Positions 26,108 to 35,047 are shown, counted from the first letter of the stretch. The stretch is 64,000 bases of DNA from Taishania sp. (GCA_030150045.1 JASLGM010000033.1:62001-126000), one strand, 5' to 3'. Made by a program: numbers and translations. The notes: generated by a model from the sequence alone, not told the origin.

Positions 26108-26278
26108 TTACATTCCGCCTTGTGTCACAACTTTTTTACCACTTGATAGCATCAGATTTTTTTGTGTTGCTTCGAGATTATATTGTGTTGCCTTTTTGAA
26201 AATTTTCTTCCCGACTTGCAAAAAATAATCTTGATCAACTGAAATAGATCTGTTTTTTGATTTCACTAAAATCGCCAT
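26108..26278 (-). CDS. Small protein of unknown function downstream of vgrG
   Basis: A 56-residue frame from the ATG at 26278 (MAILVKSKNRSISVDQDYFL) to a TAA at 26108. It begins 2 bases after the vgrG stop codon and the terminator follows. No signal peptide or membrane helix is present. The C-terminal part (ATQKNLMLSSGKKVVTQGGM) recalls the MTLQSGQTVEV repeat text in the VgrG needle, so it may be a short beta-strand-rich element that packs on the spike. The tight coupling to vgrG supports a real gene. The family is not recognised. Confidence 0.6.
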   Translation of the reverse strand: MAILVKSKNRSISVDQDYFLQVGKKIFKKATQYNLEATQKNLMLSSGKKVVTQGGM

Positions 26279-26280
26279 AT

Positions 26281-28149
26281 TTAGAATATTTTTGATTTTT
26301 CGGAAGAGTTAACCTCCACGGTTTGACCACTTTGCAAGGTCATATTTTCTTGCGTACTGAATACCGATATTTCATCGGCGATTTCATTGGAAGCGGACGA
26401 AACTCTAGAAAAGTTTTCCTCTACAATTTCGGTACGATTATCCGATTCCTCCACCACGTTTCCCATTGCTGACAAAGAAAAATCTTTTCCTACTGTGGTT
26501 GACATGTCGTTTCCAATGTTGTTATTTTGATCATTTCCAACAACCGAAGATTGATTCTCTCCTACTTGCACATCCATGTTTTCCCCCACATTTATCTGCA
26601 TATTTTTACAGTTGAGGCTCATGTTTTCAAGCGCAGTGATGGTTACATTATTTCCTTTGGTATCAATGTGTACAAAGTTTCCTTTAATATCTGTAACGCG
26701 TATTCCTTGAGAAGCAGCACTATCGTCAAATTCAATAAGGTGCCCACTTCTTGTTGTAATACTTTTCAGGTGATTTGCAGGATAACTTCCGCTATCTACG
26801 TTAGTTTGGTGGTACATACTTCCCATAACGATGGGTCTAGCTACGTTCCCTTCTTCAAATCCAACAATGACTTGATCCCCTACTTCTGGAATAGAAAAGA
26901 AACCTCTGTTGTTTCCTCTATCTCCTGTTCCAGCGTTAGGTGTAACCAGCCTTAACCATTCTGTAGTATCGTTTGCTTGACATTTCCATTGGAATTGAAC
27001 ACGTATACGTCCTAATCCTTTTGGATCTTCGTTGTCTATGACTTCTGCCAATTGCATATCAGCTGTTGGTTTCTCATATTTTTCAACATGAATACGCTCA
27101 GTTGCCGACACAATTCCACTGAAAGAATTTGAATAGCGTCCAAGATCGTCAAAATAGTGAATTACGTCTGTGATTAGGAATTTCCCGAGTCCATCGGTAA
27201 CAAACTGTAAATCTTGTCGTACGCTTGTTTCTACCTCAGTAACTCCTCCAATTCGAACCAAAGGTGAATCACTTTGTGCGGAGATGGCAAGGAGCTGTCC
27301 TACGTTAGCTTGTTCTTGGTGTTCAACAATGTTTTTAAGTTCTTTTTCGTTATCAACTCGAATTTCTATGGGCTGATTGAAAACTTTACTATATGTATTT
27401 TTTGATCGTTCTATGGCAAAATTTAAGTCTGGCAGTGTTGCAGCTTTCACTTCACTCGCTGTATCGATCAATTGATTGTCATGAGGTAAATAAGAGAATT
27501 TTCTATGTTTAATTGGATTTACTTTGATGCCGTATTCCAATGTTCTAATTTCTCTTCCGTAAGTTAATTTACAAGTTGGTAAATCATCTGGTTTTCCAAA
27601 ATTCAGGCGTTCACCATCGTAGTAGAACCATTCTAAATATTCAGCAGATAAGCGATTAAGGAAATCGAAATCACTTTCTTTGTATTGGATTAAGTAATCT
27701 ACAGTTTCTGTTCTTGTTGGTTGAACCGAGAATCTAAGGTCGTTTTGAGGCACATCATTGGTTGCAATAGTTGCAATTTCCTTTAATGTTTTTCCGGTGT
27801 AAGATCCTAAATCTGGTCCTCTATCGATGAGGATAGTTGGGGAATATCCCTTAAGCACAATTACCCCTTGGTATCCATGACTTTGCGTCAAAGAAACATG
27901 TGTAATCATACCTGCAAAATTTTGCATATTTGCGTGATCATTTCCAAAGGAAATGGACAAAGTTCTGCCTACAAAATCACGGCTTTCTTCTAAATTTATT
28001 AAACCCGGCAATCCTAATTTACCGTGCTCCATTCTTAACTCAAAAGAATGATGTGCATTGAAGCTTTGATTCAATTCAAATGACAAAAAATGGTTTAGTT
28101 TTTTGCCCTCAATGTTCAATTCAATGATTAATTTCTTCTTATCAAACAT
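26281..28149 (-). CDS. vgrG: T6SS spike protein VgrG (TssI)
   Basis: 622 residues. Residues 1-380 form the gp27-like part with the phage base-hub pattern. A gp5 OB-fold follows (PKGLGRIRVQFQW with D.G..RWLRLVTPNAG-type text, about 380-470) and EVGDQVIVGFEEGNVARPIVMGS. The final ~140 residues are a gp5-C-like needle of short repeats (NVGENMDVQVGENQSS and others). No toxin extension is fused, so it needs separate tip and effectors; the PAAR-like protein encoded at 17865 is the obvious partner. It is 93 bases downstream of the hcp gene. Confidence 0.92.
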   Translation of the reverse strand: MFDKKKLIIELNIEGKKLNHFLSFELNQSFNAHHSFELRMEHGKLGLPGLINLEESRDFVGRTLSISFGNDHANMQNFAGMITHVSLTQSHGYQGVIVLKGYSPTILIDRGPDLGSYTGKTLKEIATIATNDVPQNDLRFSVQPTRTETVDYLIQYKESDFDFLNRLSAEYLEWFYYDGERLNFGKPDDLPTCKLTYGREIRTLEYGIKVNPIKHRKFSYLPHDNQLIDTASEVKAATLPDLNFAIERSKNTYSKVFNQPIEIRVDNEKELKNIVEHQEQANVGQLLAISAQSDSPLVRIGGVTEVETSVRQDLQFVTDGLGKFLITDVIHYFDDLGRYSNSFSGIVSATERIHVEKYEKPTADMQLAEVIDNEDPKGLGRIRVQFQWKCQANDTTEWLRLVTPNAGTGDRGNNRGFFSIPEVGDQVIVGFEEGNVARPIVMGSMYHQTNVDSGSYPANHLKSITTRSGHLIEFDDSAASQGIRVTDIKGNFVHIDTKGNNVTITALENMSLNCKNMQINVGENMDVQVGENQSSVVGNDQNNNIGNDMSTTVGKDFSLSAMGNVVEESDNRTEIVEENFSRVSSASNEIADEISVFSTQENMTLQSGQTVEVNSSEKSKIF

Positions 28150-28242
28150 AGGTTTAATTGTTAGACAGTTTAGTAACTAAAATAAGGTAGAGAGTTTATT
28201 TCACCTCTCTACCTGTAAAAGGTTGTAATGTATTATTAACGA

Positions 28243-28638
28243 TTAAGCTCTAGGCCAATCGTTTTCTAATCTAGCATTTTGGATTTCCAATACGCGAGAA
28301 GAAAGCACAAATCCTAAGGTCATTGGCGTATTGTCTGCCACTGAAATACCTTCATTGTACTGAATGATGTAAGCATCTTCAAATTTCAATTCTTTCATTG
28401 TAGAGTCTTCGTCTCCTTTTTTGAAAGTAATTTTCCCTGAAATTGCTTTGTACTGATTGTTAATCATAGATTCGATTACCGAAGTATCTTCTGTAGATTC
28501 TACTTCTAAATGAATTGTTCCACCGTATACAGATGAAGCTGGTCTTCCTTTTGAATCTACGTCTCTGTGTAAAGAGAATTTACAGTTAACAACGTCGAAT
28601 TCTTTCCCTCCAAGGGTTAATCTTGTTTTAAATGACAT
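28243..28638 (-). CDS. hcp: T6SS tube protein Hcp (TssD), second copy
   Basis: 131 residues. It contains MSFKTRLTLGGKEFDVVNCKF, SVYGGTIHLEVESTEDTSVIE and the C-terminal beta strands typical of the T6SSiii Hcp family. It is a close paralogue of the neighbour at 28676, sharing layout and many identical residues (SSVYGGTI, ESTEDTSVIESM). Hcp hexamers stack into the inner tube. The copy nearer to vgrG might fill a different role (tube versus tip or cargo carrier), which is inference. Confidence 0.88.
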   Translation of the reverse strand: MSFKTRLTLGGKEFDVVNCKFSLHRDVDSKGRPASSVYGGTIHLEVESTEDTSVIESMINNQYKAISGKITFKKGDEDSTMKELKFEDAYIIQYNEGISVADNTPMTLGFVLSSRVLEIQNARLENDWPRA

Positions 28639-28675
28639 GATGTTCAGTTATAAAAGTTAATAATCAATCTTGAGA

Positions 28676-29071
28676 TTAAGCCGTTGGCCAATCTTGCTCA
28701 TTAACAGCGTTTCCTACAGCAATTTGGCGTGCAGAAATACTGAATTTGTATGTCATTGGGTAGTTTCCAACAACGTTAATGCCTTCTTCATAACGAATGA
28801 TGTATCCATCTTCGAATTGAATTTCTTTCATTTTAGCATCTTCGTCTGTTTTCTTAATCAACAAAGTACCAGTAATTGGCTTATATTGATTGTTAACCAT
28901 AGATTCAATAACAGAAGTATCCTCTGTGGATTCTACTTCTACATTGATAGTTCCACCGTAAACCGATGATGAAGGACGTCCTTTTGCATCAACGTCACGA
29001 CTGAAGGAATAGTCACAATGTACCACATCGTACTCTTTCCCTGAAAATTGTAATCTTGCTTTGAAAGCCAT
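28676..29071 (-). CDS. hcp: T6SS tube protein Hcp (TssD), first copy
   Basis: 131 residues: AFKARLQFSGKEYDVVHCDY at the start and PSSSVYGGTINVEVESTEDTSV in the middle. It is the first gene of the leftward hcp-hcp-vgrG unit, 37 bases before the second copy. The tail AVNEQDWPTA parallels ARLENDWPRA of the neighbour. The two differ mainly in the loops and at the C-terminal strand, so heteromeric or alternative tubes are possible. No clear TAnnTTTG motif was seen upstream. Confidence 0.88.
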   Translation of the reverse strand: MAFKARLQFSGKEYDVVHCDYSFSRDVDAKGRPSSSVYGGTINVEVESTEDTSVIESMVNNQYKPITGTLLIKKTDEDAKMKEIQFEDGYIIRYEEGINVVGNYPMTYKFSISARQIAVGNAVNEQDWPTA

Positions 29072-29622
29072 AAATTAAAATTTTAAAATAAATAAAAAAT
29101 AAAGTGTTTAAAAACCATATTAGGTGGTAGGACCTGCCATGGTGAAATTTAGTTTTCAGGAATAAATCAACGAAATTCTTTTCCAAACTCCAAAAAAAAA
29201 AGATTTAATTTTTGTTACCATTTTGTAAAGTCTTCCACTTTTCATAGGTATTATTGGTCTATTTTCAAAAAAACAATTCCCTTTGAATCGCAATCACATC
29301 AAGCGTTACAGCCTCATAAATCATCGCTATTAACAGTCGTGATTTCTTTTGTTCAAAAGTTTTAAATTTTACAGTCATTCCCCCCTCCTATTTTTCCAAA
29401 AAAAGCCATAATTCAAAGAAAAACATCTCTTTTTCATTTCTTAATCTACATTAAGTTTTATCAAAAGAAAAGAATAGACCTTTGTGATATCAAAATGAAA
29501 CCTCCTTAACAAACGCATCATTTCAGTTTTGAAATAATCGTTAAAAAAGGAACAAAAAATTAAAACAAAAATCTCTATCTGATTTAGAGGTCATAGTATT
29601 AACAATAAAAAAACATAGAAAA
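29072..29622. other. 550-base divergent intergenic region between hcp and the YceI-like gene
   Basis: AT-rich, no convincing gene. It must hold the promoters of the hcp unit and of the YceI-like gene. A partial inverted repeat (GGTAGG, one base, CCTGCC) at about 29130-29142 lies 60-70 bases upstream of the hcp start. Other motifs are unclear. Confidence 0.4.
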
Positions 29623-30153
29623 ATGACAACAAATGTTTGGTCTGTGGACACGTCCCACTCAGAAGTACAATTCAAAGTAAAACACATGATGATTACCAAT
29701 GTAACAGGTAACTTCAATGAATTTGATGCTAAAGCAGAAACTGAAGGGGATGATTTTTCGACTTCAAAAATTAACTTTTCAGCTAACATCGCAAGTGTAG
29801 ACACAAAAAACACGCAACGTGATGAACACCTAAAAAGTGGTGATTTCTTTGATGCGGCACAATTTCCTGAAATGAAATTTGAGTCGACATCTATTGAAAA
29901 AGAAGACGATGAAAACTTTATTATAAACGGTAATTTATCGATTCGTGACATTACAAAACCGATTCAATTGAAAGCTGAATTTGGTGGAATCAACGTTGAC
30001 CCATGGGGAAATACAAAAGCAGGATTTTCATTAAATGGCAAAATCAACCGTGAAGATTTTGGTTTAGGTTGGAATGCAGCACTTGAAACAGGCGGTGTTA
30101 TGGTTTCTAAAGAAGTGAAGTTATTAGCTGAAATTCAATTCGTAAAACAATAA
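29623..30153 (+). CDS. YceI-like lipocalin-fold protein (no signal peptide)
   Basis: 176 residues with YceI features: WSVDTSHSEVQFKVKHMMITNVTGNF at the start, then IASVDTKNTQRDEHLKSGDFFDAAQFPEM and LSIRDITKPIQL. The conserved segments are the ones that line the lipid pocket in YceI. Many family members are exported, but this one has no signal peptide and is probably cytoplasmic. Such proteins bind isoprenoid-like lipids or act in stress response; the ligand here is unknown. A terminator follows. Confidence 0.85.
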   Translation: MTTNVWSVDTSHSEVQFKVKHMMITNVTGNFNEFDAKAETEGDDFSTSKINFSANIASVDTKNTQRDEHLKSGDFFDAAQFPEMKFESTSIEKEDDENFIINGNLSIRDITKPIQLKAEFGGINVDPWGNTKAGFSLNGKINREDFGLGWNAALETGGVMVSKEVKLLAEIQFVKQ

Positions 30154-30174
30154 TTTGTAGTAATAATATTGAAA

Positions 30175-30207
30175 AGGGTTGCTTTAATCGGCAGCCCTCT
30201 TTTTTTG
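30175..30207 (+). terminator. Rho-independent terminator after the YceI-like gene
   Basis: AGGGTTGC and GCAGCCCT arms around a short loop, followed by a C and seven T. It starts 21 bases after the stop codon. Confidence 0.7.
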
Positions 30208-30235
30208 ACCTCCTTTTTTTTTGTAAATTGGAAGC

Positions 30236-30622
30236 ATGGTTAGAAATAGAAAACTTCGATTAATACAGACAGTTGCGTGTTTATTCTTATTCATTAACAG
30301 CTGTTCAACAGCCAAGAGAAATATGCTTTATACTGATACGTTTCCACCTGTGGAGTACAATAAACTAATAGCTGTTCGTACGATTATTGCAGAGGATACC
30401 ATCACATATACAGACCCCAATTTTATACAAAAAATTCCAGCTGCCATCAACAATTCAGTGTATGATGGATTATGGAAAACTCCTTATTGGGATGAATTAC
30501 AATTGATCTATGCAGACTCAACAAAATCCTACAAAACAAATGGTTTTGTATTCTCTCCCAGTTACAGTATTTTCTTTTACCAATTACCCGAAGAACTACA
30601 AAAACTATGGTTTCAAGAATAA
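30236..30622 (+). CDS. Small lipoprotein of unknown function
   Basis: 128 residues. The N-terminus MVRNRKLRLIQTVACLFLFINSC is a lipoprotein signal with lipobox INSC. The mature part has a short beta-rich sequence (TFPPVEYNKLIAVRTIIAEDT) and no domain I recognise. It has its own start immediately after a T-rich stretch and a TAaaTTGG element that resembles a -7 site. It is 47 bases upstream of the dioxygenase gene, possibly one transcript. Confidence 0.6.
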   Translation: MVRNRKLRLIQTVACLFLFINSCSTAKRNMLYTDTFPPVEYNKLIAVRTIIAEDTITYTDPNFIQKIPAAINNSVYDGLWKTPYWDELQLIYADSTKSYKTNGFVFSPSYSIFFYQLPEELQKLWFQE

Positions 30623-30669
30623 AGGAATTATTTTAACATTTATTCCAAATCCTTTTGATCCAATTCCAC

Positions 30670-31557
30670 GTGAAAAGAACTAAATTTATTAAATCATTAG
30701 CTACCCTTCCATTAATTGGAGCAACTATGAAATATTCGACCATTCATTCATTCGTAGACAAACTACCGCTTTCACAGCGTATGCCTGTCCTATTTTTAGG
30801 ACACGGAAACCCTATGAATGCGATTGAAGAAAACGAATTTGTGGAAGGATTCCGTCAAATTGCAAGTACCCTTCCAGAACCCAAGGCCATTTTATGTATT
30901 TCTGCACATTGGGAAACTCAAGGAACACGTATTACAGGGCAAGCAAATCCACCAACAATTCATGATTTCGGAGGATTCCCAAAAGCACTTTTTGACGTCC
31001 AATATCCAGCTCCAGGAAACCCACAATTGGCAAATGAAATTAAGGAACACATTTTGCATACAGCCATACATCTGGATGAGCAATGGGGGCTCGATCATGG
31101 CGCGTGGTCAGTAATTAAACACATGTATCCAAAGGCTGATATCCCCGTTTTACAATTATCCTTAAACGTATACAAAACGCCGAAGGAACACTTTGAACTA
31201 GCAAAAGAGCTTCGTTTTTTAAGAGACAAAGGCGTACTAATAATTGGAAGTGGAAACATTGTCCACAACTTAAGACGCGTTGCTTGGGATAAACTAAACA
31301 CCGTCGATTTTGCTTTTGATTGGGCAAAAACAGCGAATGAAGAAATGAAGAAACATGTGTTAGACAATGCTTTTGACACATTGATTAATTTTCAAAAACA
31401 AGGCGACGATTGGAAATTAGCCATTCCAACGCCAGAACACTATCTCCCTCTATTATACGCATTGGGAAGTAGCGCTGACAAAAAAACGGAAATACAAATA
31501 TTCAACGATAAAGCCGTTGCAGGCGCGTTGACAATGACATCGTTTAAATTTCAATAA
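30670..31557 (+). CDS. LigB-type extradiol dioxygenase (YgiD/DODA family)
   Basis: 295 residues from a GTG at 30670; an ATG at 30727 would drop a signal-like N-terminus (KRTKFIKSLATLPLIGATM). The family motifs are present: FLGHGNPMNAI near the start, ILCISAHWETQGTRIT and TIHDFGGFPK, and later GLDHGAWSV and IGSGNIVHNLR. The histidines in HGNP, SAHW, GLDHG and NIVHN are the likely metal-binding and catalytic set of the class III dioxygenases. These enzymes cleave a catechol ring; the substrate is uncertain. It lies 12 bases before the NlpE/META gene. Confidence 0.8.
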   Translation: MKRTKFIKSLATLPLIGATMKYSTIHSFVDKLPLSQRMPVLFLGHGNPMNAIEENEFVEGFRQIASTLPEPKAILCISAHWETQGTRITGQANPPTIHDFGGFPKALFDVQYPAPGNPQLANEIKEHILHTAIHLDEQWGLDHGAWSVIKHMYPKADIPVLQLSLNVYKTPKEHFELAKELRFLRDKGVLIIGSGNIVHNLRRVAWDKLNTVDFAFDWAKTANEEMKKHVLDNAFDTLINFQKQGDDWKLAIPTPEHYLPLLYALGSSADKKTEIQIFNDKAVAGALTMTSFKFQ

Positions 31558-31569
31558 ATAATAAAAAGT

Positions 31570-32304
31570 ATGAAAATTTTTAATCTAACATCCGCTGGTA
31601 TCGCTGCAATCGTATTGTTCAGCTGTGCAAACCCAACTTCACAAAACACCGATTTTATTGACGAACACAACAGTAAAAATGCTGTAGATTGGTCTGGTCA
31701 GTACAAAGGTTCAATGCAATTAGAAGAAGAAGTTGTCGCTGCAGAATTGAAGTTGAATGACGACGAAACCTACACACTTAAAGTGACTGAAAAAGAGAAT
31801 GACGCACCGAAAGAAATGAATGGTAAATTCGAATGGAATAAAGAAGGTTCGCACATTACGCTTTCGAACACTCCGAAAGGGAAAGCAATGGTACAAGTTG
31901 GTGAAGATGTTTTACTGCAAAACGGTAAAGACCAAATGTACAAATTCGTTAAGGACAGTGAGTTGTTGGGTAAGAAATGGATGCTTACTGAAATCGACGG
32001 GGTGAAAATCGAAGCGCAAAAAGAAGAAAGAAACAACGCTTACTTGATCTTGACAGAGGAGTACGCTAAAGTGAATGGTTCTCTTGGATGTAACCGCTTT
32101 TTCGGAACGTACATTCTTAGACATCTAGGACACTTGAGTTTTTCTCCGCTTGGAGCGACGATGATGATGTGTCAAAATATGGAGACAGAAAACAAATTCA
32201 GCGAAAATTTAGAAAAAGTTGCTTTCTATTCCATCGAAAACAATCAATTATCGTTGAAAAACGGAGATGAAAAAGTGATCTTGAAATTCGACATCGCGAA
32301 GTAA
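31570..32304 (+). CDS. Lipoprotein with NlpE-like and META domains
   Basis: 244 residues. Signal MKIFNLTSAGIAAIVLFSC with lipobox LFSC. Residues about 38-125 fit the NlpE-like fold (WSGQYKGSMQ then ETYTLKVTEK), known for copper resistance and surface sensing. Residues about 135-244 fit a META/HslJ domain: LLGKKWMLTEIDG, GSLGCNRFFGTY and MMMCQNMETENKF. The META motif G.x.GCN.f.G is clear. It acts in the cell envelope; the exact ligand is unknown. A terminator follows directly. Confidence 0.85.
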   Translation: MKIFNLTSAGIAAIVLFSCANPTSQNTDFIDEHNSKNAVDWSGQYKGSMQLEEEVVAAELKLNDDETYTLKVTEKENDAPKEMNGKFEWNKEGSHITLSNTPKGKAMVQVGEDVLLQNGKDQMYKFVKDSELLGKKWMLTEIDGVKIEAQKEERNNAYLILTEEYAKVNGSLGCNRFFGTYILRHLGHLSFSPLGATMMMCQNMETENKFSENLEKVAFYSIENNQLSLKNGDEKVILKFDIAK

Positions 32305-32320
32305 GAAAAACATTTGGTAA

Positions 32321-32357
32321 AAATGCCTGTTCCTTTGAGAATCAGGCATTTTTTTTG
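32321..32357 (+). terminator. Rho-independent terminator after the NlpE/META gene
   Basis: AAATGCCTG and CAGGCATTT arms around a 13-base loop, followed by eight or more T. Confidence 0.8.
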
Positions 32358-32380
32358 TCCATTCTTTTTTTTTTATTTTT

Positions 32381-32525
32381 CGGCCGCCTTCTATGTCTTC
32401 AGCCTTTAGTAGGCTTGCACAATCACTACATTGCTTTTCTTTTTTTATTGTGCTTCTATCGTCGCAACTAAAAAAAGGCAACTGTGTGTTGTTCTACTCC
32501 TAGCTAATAGCTTACGCCATGGCGG
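32381..32525 (-). repeat. Dispersed structured repeat, family A, copy 4 (degenerate)
   Basis: On the minus strand it starts GCCATGGCGTAAGC, keeps ATTAGCTA and GCGACGATAGAAGC (core variant) and ends CTACTAAAGGCTGAAGAC...GGCGGCC. It is inverted relative to copy 5, 97 bases away. Confidence 0.5.
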
Positions 32526-32622
32526 AATTTTCTATTCCAAAACAAAATCCATTGTGAGCGCTAAATCACAACAACAAATGTCCTTTAATTTAACTAATTC
32601 AATTTTCAATACATAAATATTA

Positions 32623-32766
32623 CAGCCCGGACGGAGGGCGATAGCTAAATGAAAGAAAACAGATGTGAACGCTAGAGCAAAACTGCGACCAAAGGAAGCA
32701 CGTTTTGCGCAGCAGGTGAACCCTGTTTTATTCATTTACTAAAGCACGTAGAACGAAATGGCTGCC
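32623..32766 (+). repeat. Dispersed structured repeat, family A, copy 5
   Basis: CAGCCCGGACGGAGGGCG with GATAGCTAAA, core TGCGACCAAAGGAAGC, then ATTTACTAAAGCACG and GGCTGCC. The inner arms pair: GCAAAAC with GTTTTGC and AAAACAG with CTGTTTT. It ends about 65 bases upstream of the pseudouridine synthase start. Confidence 0.75.
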
Positions 32767-32822
32767 AAAAAAAGCTTTTAAACAAAAAGAAGATATTCGA
32801 ACCGCGGTTGAAAGGTTTAAAA

Positions 32823-32830
32823 TATCTTTG
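32823..32830 (+). promoter_or_regulatory. -7 element for the pseudouridine synthase gene
   Basis: TATCTTTG matches the TAnnTTTG consensus only 4 bases before the ATG at 32835. The transcript would start almost at the start codon, giving a very short or absent leader. Confidence 0.5.
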
Positions 32831-32834
32831 CAGC

Positions 32835-34523
32835 ATGACAGACAAAAACAGCCAAGTTCAAAAGTGGATTGCGTTTAAGACGAGCGTTGCAGGGATTGAA
32901 AAACCCGAGAAATTTAATTTCCCAATGTATTATTCTCCTTCTGAACTGGCGATTTTGGCAAGCGAAGAATTGCAATCCTATCTGGAAAACCAGACGGAAA
33001 TCCCCCATAATTTCGGTCTTATTGAAGGGCAAAAAGGCTTAATTATTGGTAAAATGTTTGGTGTTCTTGTCGTTGAAAATGAGAATCATGAATTGGGTTA
33101 TTTATGTGCTTTTTCAGGGAAAGTTGGCGACAGTAATCATTATGATCGTTTTGTACCTCCCGTGTACGACATTCTAAAAGAAGGGTCATTCTATTTGGAA
33201 GACGAAGTGTTTATCAATGCAGCAAACGATGAAGTTTTGGCCTTGGAAAACAGTGGAAAATTACAGCAGTTAAAGACAGAAGTTGAGGAAAGTTTACTGC
33301 GAAAAACAAATGAAATTTCGAGTTTCAAGGCTGAAATAAAGGCAAATAAAAGAAAACGAGAACATCTACGAAAACAGGAGATTCCACTTACAGCAGAAGA
33401 GTTAGAAGAACTTCGTAAACAGAGTGTTGGGGAGCAATTGGCCTTAAAAAGTTTAACAGCAACATTGAAAAACAATGTGGAATTAGCTCAAAAAAACTTC
33501 AGTGAATTTGAAGCTTATTATCAAGAACGAAAACTCTATCGTAAAACACTAAGTGGTCAATTACAACAGAAGATTTTTGATCATTATATTTTTCTAAATG
33601 GGTATAAAGAAGAGCGTTCCTTGTTACGAATTTTTCAACCTTTAGACATTATGCCCCCTGCTGGTTCTGGGGAATGTTGCGCTCCCAAATTGTTACATTA
33701 TGCTTTTAGAAACAACCTTAAACCCGTTGCAATGGCGGAGTTTTGGTGGGGTGCGTCACCTGCTTCGGAAGTACGAAAACACAAAAACTTCTACCCTGCA
33801 TGTAAGAGTAAATGTGAGCCAATTTTGAAATTTATGTTGGAGGGATTAGATGTAGAAGAAAATCCTTTGCTTATCACCCCGTCATTGGATAAAGATTTGC
33901 CCATTATCTATGAGGACGATGCCATAATAATTGTTGATAAACCGGCGGAAATGCTCTCTGTTCCTGGAAAAAACATCGATGATTCTGTTCAAACACGCAT
34001 GCGTGCATACTTGCCTGATGCAACAGGTCCTTTGGTGGTACACCGTTTAGACATGTCTACTTCTGGTATTTTAGTGATTGCGAAGTGTCTAGAAGATTAT
34101 CATTTTTTACAAAAGCAGTTCACCAATCGCAAGGTTGAAAAATCCTATTTTGCAGTTCTCGACGGCATTCCTGCTCAACGGAAGGGAACCATTGAATTGC
34201 CGTTACGCGTAGATTTAGAGGACAGACCACGTCAAATGGTTTGTTTTGACCATGGGAAGTTGGGAGTTACCGAATACTCCATTCTAAAAATAAAAAATGA
34301 CAGAACGTTAATTGAATTTCATCCTTTAACAGGTCGCACCCATCAATTACGAGTACATGCTGCGCATATATTAGGTTTGAATACTCCTATTTTAGGCGAT
34401 GATTTATATGGTAAACCAGGGAAACGTTTATTTTTACATGCTGGAAAGATTGCATTTATTCATCCACGTACACGTGAGCGATTTGCGATTGAATGCCCTA
34501 TTCCATTCAAAATAAATGATTAA
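32835..34523 (+). CDS. RluA-family pseudouridine synthase with long N-terminal extension
   Basis: 562 residues from the ATG at 32835. The C-terminal ~205 residues form the catalytic domain: IIYEDDAIIIVDKPAEMLSVPG, VVHRLDMSTSGILVIAK with the catalytic aspartate, and LTGRTHQLRVH. The N-terminal ~350 residues are unusual: a small alpha/beta region (HNFGLIEGQ..), then a long charged coiled coil (about 140-240: SLLRKTNEISSFKAEIKANKRK). RluA enzymes isomerise uridines in rRNA or tRNA; the target is not clear here. The extension suggests a binding partner. The next gene starts 59 bases later. Confidence 0.85.
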   Translation: MTDKNSQVQKWIAFKTSVAGIEKPEKFNFPMYYSPSELAILASEELQSYLENQTEIPHNFGLIEGQKGLIIGKMFGVLVVENENHELGYLCAFSGKVGDSNHYDRFVPPVYDILKEGSFYLEDEVFINAANDEVLALENSGKLQQLKTEVEESLLRKTNEISSFKAEIKANKRKREHLRKQEIPLTAEELEELRKQSVGEQLALKSLTATLKNNVELAQKNFSEFEAYYQERKLYRKTLSGQLQQKIFDHYIFLNGYKEERSLLRIFQPLDIMPPAGSGECCAPKLLHYAFRNNLKPVAMAEFWWGASPASEVRKHKNFYPACKSKCEPILKFMLEGLDVEENPLLITPSLDKDLPIIYEDDAIIIVDKPAEMLSVPGKNIDDSVQTRMRAYLPDATGPLVVHRLDMSTSGILVIAKCLEDYHFLQKQFTNRKVEKSYFAVLDGIPAQRKGTIELPLRVDLEDRPRQMVCFDHGKLGVTEYSILKIKNDRTLIEFHPLTGRTHQLRVHAAHILGLNTPILGDDLYGKPGKRLFLHAGKIAFIHPRTRERFAIECPIPFKIND

Positions 34524-34550
34524 CTATTTGTTTATTGCAAGGCTAGCAGT

Positions 34551-34558
34551 TATATTTG
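34551..34558 (+). promoter_or_regulatory. -7 element for the SRPBCC-family gene
   Basis: TATATTTG fits the TAnnTTTG consensus 24 bases upstream of the ATG at 34583. Confidence 0.5.
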
Positions 34559-34582
34559 TTTGCAATCCTTTTTTTTGCTTTT

Positions 34583-35047
34583 ATGAGTTCCGAGAGACAA
34601 TTAATCACCGTTCAAACCGACATCAACCAATCCATAGAATTAACTTGGGAAGCTTTTAATGAGCCAACACATTTAATGAAATGGGCAAAAAGTGCGGATG
34701 ATTGGGAGGTTTCGATTGCAGAAAATGAAGTGAAAATTGGAGGTTCTCTTAAAGTTGTTTTAACAACACATAAACAAGATATTTTCTTACAATACAGTGG
34801 TCGTTACGATCAGATCGACTTGAACAAGCACTTATTATTGACATTAGATGATGGACGTTCCTTAGATATTAGTTTTAGTTCCCTTCACGATGTAACACAA
34901 GTTCAACTAACTATTGACGCCGTTTCAGAACAACCTTTTGATGTTCAAGAGTTTGGGTGGCAATCCTTATTAGACCATTTAAAAATGTATGCGGAATCTA
35001 TTTCAGATGAACACCAGCATACTCCGGATAATTTCTTTGACAAATAG
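34583..35047 (+). CDS. SRPBCC/AHSA1-like domain protein
   Basis: 154 residues from the ATG at 34583; the frame extends 27 bases upstream but those residues lie across the -7 motif. The sequence follows the AHSA1 pattern: an initial strand (LITVQTDINQSIELTWEAFNEPTHLMKW), then WEVSIAENEVKIGGSLKVVL, and a C-terminal helix (FDVQEFGWQSLLDHLKMYAE). Members have a hydrophobic cavity and can bind hydrophobic ligands or activate Hsp90. The ligand is unknown here. It stands alone, with no operon partner. Confidence 0.75.
   Translation: MSSERQLITVQTDINQSIELTWEAFNEPTHLMKWAKSADDWEVSIAENEVKIGGSLKVVLTTHKQDIFLQYSGRYDQIDLNKHLLLTLDDGRSLDISFSSLHDVTQVQLTIDAVSEQPFDVQEFGWQSLLDHLKMYAESISDEHQHTPDNFFDK

Noticed and set aside
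26527..26955. Rightward 142-codon frame inside vgrG
   Set aside because: Shadow of the VgrG needle repeats; the vgrG frame is well supported.
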